Made by a program: the position numbers and the translations under genes. This document shows, piece by piece, positions 47,458 through 57,381 of a stretch of DNA of 64,000 nt. This stretch comes from Ipomoea triloba (lineage: Eukaryota; Streptophyta; Magnoliopsida; Solanales; Convolvulaceae): positions 20,539,810 through 20,603,809 of the forward strand of contig NC_044924.1 in the NCBI RefSeq assembly GCF_003576645.1, given 5' to 3'. The notes beneath the pieces are model-generated. The model ran no database searches. It saw only the letters and a list, made by a program, of their open reading frames with translations, and was not told the DNA's origin. Positions within the stretch are counted from its first letter, which is position 1. Every line of letters starts with the position of its first letter.

Positions 47458-47997
47458 GAGTCATTTCCACTTTTAGTCTTACTGTTATTGTGACATTGCC
47501 AATTTTAGTCAACTTCATTAATTTTTGCCACATTATGACAAGTTTTATTTAGTCCTTGCCACTTTTAGTTCACTGTTAAAAATTTTCGTCAAATGACCAT
47601 CCAAAACAAGGGTATTTTGGCCTTTTCATGCTTTGATAATCTCCTTTACCCTTAGCAGTGGTTTTCCTTACACATTTTCATCCAATGAAGAAGTCCGGCA
47701 AAAGCCATGGCTTTGTAATGTGGCTCATATGGCTTTCGTCGGACCTCTTCATTGGATGAAAACGTGTAAGGATGTCTGGATGTGTAAGGAAAACCACTAC
47801 AATGGGTCAAGGAGATGACCAAAGCATGAATAGACCAAAAACACCCCTGTTTTGGACAGTCGTTTGACGAAAATTTTAACGGTGGACTAAAAGTGGCAAT
47901 GACTAAATAAGACTGGCCGCAATGTGGCAAAAATTAATGAAGTGGACTAAAATTAGCAATGCCCCAATAATAGTAGGACCAAAAATGAAAATGACTC
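47458..47997. mobile_element. Foldback miniature element, 540 bp, with 9-bp target duplication
   Basis: It begins GAGTCATTTCCACTTTTAG and ends with the complement CTAAAAAT..GAAAATGACTC-like sequence; the two arms pair over about 250 bp with a small centre near 47725. TATATTTTG stands on both sides (47449-47457 and 47998-48006), the 9-bp duplication typical of Mutator-like elements. It has no coding capacity and lies in the CACTA 5' region. Confidence 0.88.
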
Positions 47998-48063
47998 TAT
48001 ATTTTGTTTATGAAATATAAAGTGTTTTGCTATTATTGCATATTATTCATATTCTTTGCTCAT

Positions 48064-48066
<3 letters not shown>

Positions 48067-48102
<36 letters not shown>

Positions 48103-48103
48103 G

Positions 48104-48134
<31 letters not shown>
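48067..48134. repeat. TATATG microsatellite
   Basis: A TA-rich tract is interrupted by periodic ATGT steps. It directly abuts the foldback element at 48139. Confidence 0.85.
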
Positions 48135-48135
<1 letters not shown>

Positions 48136-48138
48136 AAA

Positions 48139-48390
48139 GGGTCATGTTCAGGTGTGGCCCTGCTCTCCCGTGCGGCCGTGCGGTTCACACCACTCAATGT
48201 TACGAAATACACCACTCAATGTTAAGAAACACACCACACAAATATGCACTGTGGTGTGTTTCTTAACATTATGGTGTATTTCATTGTGTTTCATTGTGGT
48301 GTGTTTCTTAACATTGAGTGGTGTATTTCGTAACATTGAATGGTGTGTGACCGCACGGCCGCACGGGAGAGCACGGCCGCATTTGAACCA
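48139..48390. mobile_element. GC-rich foldback miniature element
   Basis: The arms are inverted repeats with the shared words GCTCTCCCGTGCGGCCGTGC, then CAATGTTACGAAATACACC and ATGTTAAGAAACACACC. The same word (CACTCAATGTTA) recurs within each arm. It ends in GGGTCATGTTCAGG / CCTGAA-like termini within TA-rich sequence, so the target duplication cannot be read. It is much GC-richer than the surroundings. No coding capacity. Confidence 0.75.
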
Positions 48391-49877
48391 AAATCTATAT
48401 ATGTATATATAAAATTCATGTACTTTATTCATTATCTAACTTGCTTTTGACTGGTATATATGTCTATGTCTTTACTTTTCTATTAAAGAAAATTAATTTC
48501 AATAGAAAGCAAAAAAGAATAAAGATTGAGATAAAATACAAAATAATGCGAGAAGAAGTAAATTCATCATGTCAGTTTGTCTTCTACATTATAATGCAAT
48601 GTTATGTTAGTCAAACATTTTCACACAAGAGAGTCTGTATATGTATATAAAATATTTTTCAATGTATGCCTCATATCTTTCATTTAATGTATGCGATAAT
48701 ATAATTGTAAATAGGAGCTTGGAATAATTTATATTGTTAGTAATTATTTGTATTTTATAATATGTACAATATTTCACTATGGATAAGGCATGGATGACAC
48801 AAAATAAAAGGTCCAATGAATATATAGAAGGGCTTAGGGAATTTATGATATTTGTGGTAAAGAACAAGGGACATGACTATGTTATAAGGTGCCTATGTAA
48901 AAAGTGCTTAAACATGTGTTTCTTGAATCAAAGTTTAGCGTACATGCATTTGCGCCAAAATGGTATAGACACATGTTATACACGTTGGATATTTCATGGA
49001 GAGCCACCAATTTTTCAAGAATTAGCTACAAATGATTTACATATTGAGGATGATGATTTTAGTGAGGAATACCGAATACATTGATGGCGTCCAAGGGTTC
49101 TTAAATGACTATGAAAATTTTGTGGACTTCAACTCTCATTTAAATCCCAATATGGAAAGTGGTGAAGTTGATGATTTTGAGAACATGTTGAGGGAAGCAA
49201 AACAAGAATTATATCCAGGGTGCACTAAATTCTCAAAATTGTCTTTAACTGCGAAGTTGCTTCATTTGAAAGTGTATAATAAATGGAGTAATAAATCATT
49301 CGACATGTTGCGTGAATTGCTAAGTGAATGCTTACCTAATGGAAATACACTTCCACGTTCTCACTATGAGTCTAAAGCTATGCTTCGTAGTTTAGGATTA
49401 GGATATATAAATATTCATGCATGCAAATATGATTGTGTGTTAGTTTGGAAGGAATTAGAGAAACATGAGTTTTTCCCTATTTGTGGTATTTCTAGATGGA
49501 AAATTAAGGATAGTAAAGGAAAGAATATTCCTCATAAAATATTAAGATACTTTTCTCTAAAACCTAGGCTTCAAAGGCTTTTTATATAAAAAAAAAACTG
49601 CAAAAGATATGAGATGGCATAAAGAAAGAAGAATTGATGATGGTGAATATTTGCGTCATCCGACCGATTCTAAGGCTTGGAAAGATTTTGATTAAGAGTT
49701 TCCATGGTTTGCTAATGAAGCACAGAATGTTAGGCTTGGGTTAGCTTCCGATGGATTTAACCCATTTGGTAATATGGATAATTCTTATAGCACATAGCCT
49801 GTTATATTAATCCCTTACAATTTACTGCCATGGATGTGCATGAAGGATCCATTCTTTATGTTAACATTACTTATTCA

Positions 49878-51240
49878 TGTTACAAAGTTGATCTCGAAAT
49901 ACAAGGAAAAATGGAAATTACAACTGAAAAATATCCACGAAGGAAAAAAAGTACAGGAAATAAAACCTACGTAAGGTTACACAATCCTGAACTACAACTG
50001 AGGATGAAACCTGGACGAACTCGGGTGGTTGGAAGCACGAGTCGTGTTACCACTTTCCTTAAAACCTTATTTACCGCCTCCCGGGGTGCTGGAGCGTTGC
50101 GGTCTAGGTTTCCCAGGATAAAACGTACTACGATCCAATCGTTCGAGCACACGAACTTGGATCCGGCGAACTAGGAACGTGGGTTCAACGCAGGTGGCTA
50201 GAAGGAAATGTGAGCAGAGTTTTGAGGAGAAAACAGTGTATTGCTGTGTGTTCTTGGTGTGTTCCAAACCTGCTGCTCACAACGAATATGTAGTGGAGGA
50301 AATGGATCATAGCATTAATAATGGCATTGATAATCCATTTGTAACCTCCTCCCACTAGCAGAAATTTAATTCTGCCATTAACCAACACTTACACCCACTA
50401 CCAAGTCCATCATTCACGAAATAACTCTGAAAAATAATGATTGGAATTAATCAAATTAATTCCATAATGTCAAGAGTCATTTCTGAACGGACACAGTAGG
50501 TGAAATGTCGCGTTCGAGAACGGACACAGTAGGTGAAATGTCGCGTTCGAGAGGTTACTGGAGTCGTCGTGCGAGACATGGTCAAGTCTGTGAACCATCG
50601 AGACATGCCCATGCCGCGAGACGTCGAGAAGATCAAGCTTCGAGACATCGTGCCGGCATCGCATTGGTCCGCGAGACATCGGACGCGCGCGACCTTCGAG
50701 AGATCGACTCTGCTAAACTTCGAGACATTGAACTACCTCTCGCGAGAGGTCAGTTCGTCTTGTTGTCTCGAACTTACGGAATTTTTTTTGGCATAACTTA
50801 TGCCCGCAAGGCCAGCCACTTTTCCGAACGACATTCGTGCCCGCAGGTGCCGGCGCACACGAGTTCAAGCCTTTTCGAACTCATTTTGGGATTTGATTTG
50901 CACCCCCCTGCGCGCGAGAGAGAGCCTCTATGCCATACAAGTCAATTAGCCTTAAAAAGGCTCTTGTATTTATAGTGGGGCAAATCTTCATTCCCAAACA
51001 ATGTGGGACAAAGCTAATATGCTTTAACTCACTTAAAATTCCATCTCCAATGGGTCTACTTTGAGAACCAATTTCTCATTCACCCATTATCCATTTTGAG
51101 CGTACAATATATGGATCTCTTCGTCTCACTACGAAGAACCCGAATCCACTTTGACCCGACCCAAATCGGGAGTGGACCCCACTCTAAATTGTACCACAAA
51201 ATGACCACTTAAATGCCATTCTAAAGCTATTTTTCCAACA
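49878..51240 (-). mobile_element. Solo LTR, 1.36 kb, in the CACTA transposase
   Basis: On minus it begins TGTTGGAAAAATAGC and ends CTTTGTAACA, giving TGTT/AACA termini. Flanks ATTCA (49873-49877) and ATTCC (51241-51245) differ by one base, and CACTA coding is continuous if it is removed. A TATAAATACAAGAGCC box (minus, near 50970) suggests the promoter. A 33-bp unit containing GGACACAGTAGGTGAAATG is duplicated at about 50486-50551, and CGAGACAT words recur at 50570-50730. No internal retroelement genes are seen. The family is not determined; Copia is likely. Confidence 0.75.
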
Positions 51241-51628
51241 ATTCCTAGTCCTAAAGCACCTAGTAGAGACATTGATGTTTATTTGCAACCTTTAATTGAA
51301 GATCTCATAGAACTATGGGAAAGATGTGTGACAACATATGATGCTTGTTCTCTAACAAATTTTCAATTGCATGCTTCTATTTTGTGGACTATAAATGATT
51401 TTCCTGCTTATGCCAACTTGTCTGGATGGTCTACTAAAGGATACATGGCTTGCCCAGTTTGCAATGATGACCCATGTTCTGTTAGATTAAGGAGTAAGTT
51501 GGGATATATAGGTCATCGATGTTTCTTGCCCACTAATCACACATGGAGGCGAAGCAAGAAGTTTAATGGGAAAGTTGAGAGTTGAAATCCCCATTTGGAG
51601 TTATCTGGTGAGGAAGTGTTAAGCCAAC

Positions 51629-52798
51629 TGATTACTTCATTTCTAAACACCTTTTTGCCCCCTTTTTCATCCATTTTTGTAGTTAAGTGTTAATACTTGA
51701 GTGGAATTTATTACTCGTTGGTGTGTTTTTTTGATTATAGGTGAAATTCTCCACAATGAGTGGTAAAGGAAGTATTTTGGATTGCTTTCGATCAATTTTG
51801 GTAGCTTAGGATCCCACTGAAGGAGGGAGAGGAGCAACAGAGCGCAAGATGGAGCAGGAGCAAACCTGGAAAAAATGAAATGGGTACCCACACGGGCCGT
51901 GTAGGCACCCGTTTGGGTCCTGCCTAGAAACTGAACCCGCGTCACCAAAATGGCCCCCTACATGAGCCGTGTAGGGGGCTGTTTCGGTTTGAATTGATAT
52001 GTTTTAAGCGTTTTTCTGCTGCAATTTTGGAGATTCCGAACTCTAGCTAGTGTAGAACTTCTCTCTCTTATTTCCATAGCAAATATTAGCTTAGAATAAT
52101 TTAGATCTACATTAGAGAACACATTGCAAGCTTTATTTTGAGGATTTGGAAGGGGATGAACACCCATTTAGGTCAGATTAGGTGTTTCTTGCTTCTATTG
52201 ATGCTATTTATGTGATTATTTCATAAAGGGGATGAACACCCATTTAGGGTTCTTGAGTTTGAGTTGGGTTATAATTCTATCTTTCAATAATTATTGCGCA
52301 GTGATTGTTGTTTGTCTTTGGAAAGTCTTTCATCACAATGAGAATTGGATGGAAGACTTGAGCCTTCTCAATCTCAAACCAAATTTCCCTTCTATGGAAA
52401 TAGGGGTAGATTGGGGCTTACAAAGCTTTTATTCTTAAAGAATTTGGGTTGATACACAATGGAAATGGGGCAACCCTTGTTCTAATCCCTGTGGAAATTT
52501 GGATTCTTTTGTGCTTGCCTCAAGAACCTAGGGTTAATGTTTTTCCCCCAATCTAAGTGTCAAATACATCAATACAGTAATACATCTAATTTAACCCATC
52601 TTTCCCAATTGAATTTTATCCTAGTTTTAATCTTGTTTTCCCTTTAATCCAAAATACCAAAAATACTCTAGTTGTTAATTGCTAACCAAATATGATTTAC
52701 TTGGATCCTTATGGATTCCAAGACCTTAGTGTCATAAACCCCAATCCTCGTTGTTCGACACTTACACCCGTTTTCACCATCACCCCTACACCACATCA
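51629..52798 (+). mobile_element. Solo LTR, 1.17 kb, in the CACTA transposase
   Basis: The duplication CCAAC is at 51624-51628 and 52799-52803. It begins TGATTACTTC and ends CACCACATCA, so TGAT/ATCA termini. Removing it rejoins the transposase frame. It contains a CGGGCCGTGTAGGCACCCG phrase and a second related one (51895 and 51965), a pattern I associate with Athila-like LTRs. It has no internal genes. Strand is assumed from the TG..CA ends only, since these fit both orientations. Confidence 0.75.
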
Positions 52799-53754
52799 CC
52801 AACTACATGAAGTAAGTGACAATCCATTTGGAAAACATCCAAACAAAAGAAAAAGGAAACGAAATCATGAAGACCTTAACTGGTGCAAAAAGAGTATCTT
52901 CTTTAAGCTTCCTTATTGGAAAAAGTTGAAATTGAGGCACAATCTTGATGTTATGCATATTGAGAAAAACATATGTGATAATATCATTGGAACTTTGTTA
53001 AATATTGATTGAAAAAATAAGGACACTTTGAAAGCAAGACAAGATTTAGATGATATGAATATTAGGAAGGAATTACATTTGGTTAAGAAATTAGATGGAT
53101 CATATGAAGTTCCACATCCATGTTACATGTTAACAAGGAAAGAGAGATTGAAATTTGCAGAATTTTCGAAGTCTGTTAAGTTTCCCGATGGTTATGCTTT
53201 TAATATCTCTAGATGTGTAAATGCTTATGGTAAACTTACAGGTTTAAAAAGCCATGATTGTCATGTTTTATTACAAAGAGTATTACCTGTTGGAGTGTGT
53301 GGAGCTTAGAAAAAGAAGTTACCACTATGTTACTGAGTTAGGTGATTTCTTTAGGAAGTTGTGTTGTAAGACCTTAAAGCTAACAAATTTAGAGGCGCTA
53401 TGCAATGATATTGTTATCATACTTTGTAAGTTAGAGATGATTTATCCACCAGCTTTCTTTGATGTCATGGTACATCTAGCAATTCACCTCTCACAATAAG
53501 CTGCCTTATGTGGACCAGTATAACTTAGATGGATGTTTATGATTGGAAAGTGATACTTCATATAATAATTTAATTAACTCTCGATTTAATTTACCAGCAC
53601 TTATACTATTGTAATATAATCTAAAAACTTTATTCTTGTTGTAGGTTCTTAGGCTCACTTAAACGTTATGTAAGAAATAAAGCTCATCCCGAATGAAAGA
53701 CATAAATGAAAGACATAAGAAGGAGTTCCCAATGTGGTTTAGGGGGAAGGTAAG

Positions 53755-54296
53755 CAGTAGTTATACCGTGGACCCAGGTCCACCTTGCAAGGTGGACCTG
53801 GGTCCAATACAACGTCGTTTCACAATTTTTTTTTTAAAAAAAAGAAAATTAACGACGTTAACCGCTCCTCAACGCAATAGAACACAAACTCTACATTCAC
53901 AGACCTTATAATCCACATTCACAATTTGAAAACTCTACATTCACACATTACAGGGCTATATGTTTAGTAACTATATTACCACTGTTATGCATTCACACGT
54001 TCAAAACTCTATATTCACATGTCCTATACTCCATACTCACAACTTGGGAACTCCACATTCACACATTATAGGGCTACAAGTTGCTAGAACTCTGTTAACT
54101 CTACTACATATTCACACATTCATAACTCTACATTCACAAATTCTATACTCCATATTCACAATTTGAAACCTCCACATTCACACATTTCAGGGCTATATGT
54201 TTAGTAAATTTTTTTTAAAAAGAATATAGTGAAACGGTGTCGTATTGGACCCAGGTCCACCTTGCAAGGTGGACCTGGGTCCACGGCATAATTTGC
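53755..54296. mobile_element. MULE-type miniature element with palindromic ends
   Basis: GGAAGGTAAG (53745-53754) and GGAAGGTTAG (54297-54306) form a 10-bp target duplication with one difference. The terminal repeats are about 55 bp and each contains a perfect 36-bp palindrome (53770-53805 and 54247-54282, centre CTTGCAAG). The outermost bases (inward GCAAATTATGCC on the right) match the right end of MULE-1 (GCAAATTATACC). The interior holds about eleven ATTCACA words. No coding capacity. It sits at an exon-intron border of the CACTA transposase. Confidence 0.9.
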
Positions 54297-55299
54297 GGAA
54301 GGTTAGTGTTAGTTGTACATTAACTTTATTTTAAAAAATACCTAAAATATGCTTTATTCTTGTTATTGATATTTTTAAATTAAATTGTTAGGTATTCTAA
54401 TTACATAACACACATACAACTAAAGCTATGGATGACTTATACTCATTAGCTTGTGAACCTAAAGTGTGTGTTCGAAAATATACATCTTGCATAGTTAATG
54501 GAGTTAGATTTCATACAAAAGATCGTGATAGTCGTCATAAAACTCAAAATTGTGAAATTTCTGTGCAAGGAAATTATGGAGATGAGTTGATTGATTTTTA
54601 TGGTGTGCTAAATGATGTAATTAAGTTGGAATACATTAAAGGATATCACATTGTTCTTTTTAAATGTGATTAGTTTGATACTGGAAAAAGGTCATGCATT
54701 CAACATGATGGGATCTTTACTAGCATTAAAGTTTCAAGCTTTTGGTATAAAAATGATACATATGTTTTAGCCTCTCAAGCAAAGCAAGTCTTCTACATAA
54801 ATGATCCAAAGTTGGGATTAAATTGACGAGTTGTCCATCAATTTCAACATAGACATATTTATGATGAAAATGAGGTTGATAGTATACCACACGATAATGA
54901 TGACACACTTGATAATAATGATGTTTATCAAGACAATGAGATGGTATCTAGTAATGGCATAGCTGTGGAAATATCTGATGGCATTTCTACATCCTTGCAT
55001 AGAGTAGGTGTTGAATCACACATTGTGGAAGCTATTGTTGTGCAATCCAAAAGAATTGAAGCAGAAAGAAATTTTGTAATATCAGATGATGAAGATGAAT
55101 CTCCTATTGAGTATGATAGTAATGAGGAAGAAATGAATGATGATTATGATGAAACTGAAGATTCATAAGTGAATTGCTTAATTGTTTTCTCAAAGTATGT
55201 TAATTAAGTAGTATGAATTGACATAATAAAAAATAACAAACCATTACTTTAGCTAATTACTTTATTCTCTCACTTTTGTAGGTTATGAAATAGCACCAG

Positions 55300-55990
55300 G
55301 TTAATAAAAAAAATGCAGTAAGTTTTCATCATCAAGTGTTGAAGTCACTAATAGGATTTCACTCACTACTAATACCGAAGTTATTAGTTCTACAACTTCT
55401 CTTCCAAGGTCTAATCCTGAAGTGAACCATACCCAATCTATAGATCAACTAAATCAAAGCATGTCATCCTTCTTTATCACCAAATGCAACACCAAACACA
55501 AGTTAGAATTTGAAAATAAGAAATGCAATGATATCATTAAAAAACATATTATATTTTCTAACACTAATGTTGCAAACATTTTTTTATATTTCTCATTTAA
55601 TTTTTAGATGATAGGTTATCCAAAACAAAGCCATGTAGAGGACCGACAAGAGGGATTGGATTGGTTAAGAGGAATGAGATTGCCGAAAAGAAACTACAAG
55701 TTGTTATTGATGTAGAGCATGGATGTCCTTTAAATCGAATTAAATCGGCTAAGTTATCCAATGAACTTGGCCAAATAGTTAGAGATTACATGCCATGTCC
55801 AATAAAGTATTCTAACTACACCGAGGAAGAAAAGAATTGTGCTTGGGAACGACTTCTTGTAACTACCTAACAAGATTGAGAATTTACAAATTTTAATAGC
55901 ATTGTTTTTGTTAATATGGAAACTATTTGCAGTATTTATCTAGGTACCTAACTTTTTTCATTGTTATTGGTAGATGAGACTAGATATTGT
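55300..55990 (+). pseudogene. Second CACTA gene (TNPA-like), partial
   Basis: The main recognisable piece is 55661-55869, reading KRNEIAEKKLQVVIDVEHG and IGQIVRDY-like wording, then CAWERLLVTT; this resembles the region of plant En/Spm proteins often labelled transposase 24/TNPA. A Ser/Thr-rich stretch precedes it at 55310-55470, and a possible short next exon starts after TTATTGGTAG at 55973. The rest of the gene is missing with the CACTA 3' end. Confidence 0.55.
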
Positions 55991-56481
55991 AAGGAGATAA
56001 AAAACACACGTCTGAACTAGAAATCCAACAAACCCATACGTAAAAGCGAAAAATATACAATAATAATACAAAACCTATGCCACCTGTGCATACGGAAATA
56101 ATAGGAACATGCACACGCCTGAACCCACAGATGCACACAGTCATGAATTACAGAAAAAAGACACCAAACTTACGCAACGAACAAGAAATAACAAAAAAAA
56201 AGGAAAAAAAAACACACTAACAACATACCTCCATCAATAAACTCCATGGACGGAACACTGTAGCAATAGCATAAGAACAACCCTGGATGGGTACCACAGA
56301 ACCGTGATAATGAGTGGCAACAAAGAAGAAAAATCTAATCCTACCAAAATTAAAACACGTAAAATAAAGCATAATATATGCATTAGAATCTCACTCTAAA
56401 AATAACACACACTTACAAGTTACAATTACAATACAACCCTTAATAATTAAAATTTAGTACATAAGAAAGGAAAAAAGGAAT
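55991..56481. other. MULE-2 remnant to the right of the CACTA
   Basis: The sequence carries ATGCACACGCCT and ATGCACACAG words like the MULE-2 introns at 44880-45300. On minus, a spliced exon is possible at about 56220-56330 (acceptor TTGGTAG, donor GAG|GTATG). No protein domain is recognised. The stretch ends at the LTR beginning at 56482. Confidence 0.4.
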
Positions 56482-57311
56482 TGTAGACATAGAAAATTCG
56501 AGCCCGAAAAATAGACCGATTAAATTATTATTGGGCTCAGTATGAGATGGATTAATGGACCAATTTAATTAATTGGGCCCATAGTAATTAAATTAAGTTG
56601 ATTAGCCCAATTAAATTGATGTTGGGTAATTGAATTAATGGGCCAAGCCCGATTCATATTTGAATTTAATAATAATTATAATTATAATTTAAATATAATT
56701 TTATTATACTTGAATTTAATAATAATTATAATTATAATTTAAATATAATTTTATTATACTTGAATTTAATAATTATAATTAATTTGAATTTGAATTAGAT
56801 GATAGAGTTTTGAACCTGGACTTAATTGTGGCAATGTTCATTCCCTTAATTAATTAATTAATTAATTATTTAATTAATTATTTAAGGAGTTTGTTGAGGG
56901 AAGTTGGTTACACACTCCACTATAAATAGAGCCCCTCATTTCCCATTAGAAACACACCTTGAAGATTGAAGATTTGAGAGCTCTGAAGGCATTGAAGGCA
57001 TCGTTGAAGCAGTTAGAGACTTGAATCGTTTAAAGATCTTGAAGCTTGACAGTTCCTGTTGAAGTTCACGTCACTTGAACCCCGGAAGGCCAGGCCATTT
57101 GAATCTCGGAAACTACGTTAGTTGAATCCCGGAGGCTACGCTATTTGAATCCTAGAGGCTACGCCACTTGAAACCCGGAGGCACTTCAGTAGAACACTTA
57201 AGTGGAGAATCAGAGGACTATACAGAAGAATTTGTACCCGCACCTTCAATTACACACACACTGTAACTTGATATTGTGAATATATACAATTTCGAATTTT
57301 TCGTGTTTACA
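56482..57311 (+). repeat. 5' LTR of the Tat-like Gypsy
   Basis: It is 830 bp long, starting TGTAGACATAG and ending GTGTTTACA (TGTA/TACA). It contains a 66-bp AT-rich direct duplication at about 56660-56770, a TTAA tract at 56846-56885, TATAAATAGAGCCCC at 56922 as probable TATA box, and about five 27-30 bp units at 57060-57190 built on CACTTGAAYCCCGGAGGC. The unit also occurs in the LTRs of the short element at 42859-44395. Confidence 0.85.
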
Positions 57312-57381
57312 GATTTTGGCACGCCTAGTGGGACAACTCTACCTCTCATCTCTTCACTTCCAAGGTCTACAAAGGATCTAA

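Larger units (their letters stand above)
48779..55168 (+). pseudogene. TNP2-like CACTA transposase, degenerate
   Basis: Recognisable parts in order: the transposase-associated N-terminal domain from ATG 48779 (MDKAWM, IRCLCKKCLN, HLRQNGIDTCYTRW), TNP2 region (49032-49589, with ELYPGCTKFSKLS and FPICGISRWK), main TNP2/Transposase_21 core (51250-51585: DIDVYLQPLIEDLIELW, GYMACPVCND), 52810-53010 (LRHNLDVMHIEKNICDNII), 53028-53500 (domain usually called DUF4218), and 54428-54673 (DUF4216-like, GVRFHTKDRDSRHKTQN), then an acidic tail to 55168. Stops and frameshifts separate the pieces, and two solo LTRs and a miniature element are inserted. It formerly acted at CACTA ends. Confidence 0.85.
45350..55990 (+). 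mobile_element. CACTA (En/Spm-like) transposon, 3' end missing, nested
   Basis: The left end is CACTACAAGAAATTTG, the classic plant CACTA terminus, with subterminal repeats (AACGTCGCTAAA near 45402 and 45598; GACGTTA near 45430 and 45538). A TNP2-like transposase (48779-55168) and a second small gene (about 55300-55970) follow. No matching CTTGTAGTG end was found, and sequence resembling MULE-2 appears after about 55990, so the right end is probably lost. It entered the MULE-2 transposase gene just upstream of the catalytic Asp exon. Insertions inside it: 47458-47997, 48139-48390, 49878-51240, 51629-52798, 53755-54296. Confidence 0.82.
34601..56430. mobile_element. MULE-2: second Ulp1/transposase MULE, heavily nested
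   Basis: Ulp1-like exons on plus (about 35190-35356 and 40192-40773) and a transposase on minus (45345 to 41849) show the same convergent order as MULE-1. Three insertions split it: a Gypsy (35357-39767), a short LTR element (42859-44395) and a CACTA (from 45350). Sequence resembling the MULE interior resumes at about 55990-56430 with the same TGCACACA-type motifs. Terminal repeats were not found, so both outer limits are estimates. Confidence 0.6.
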
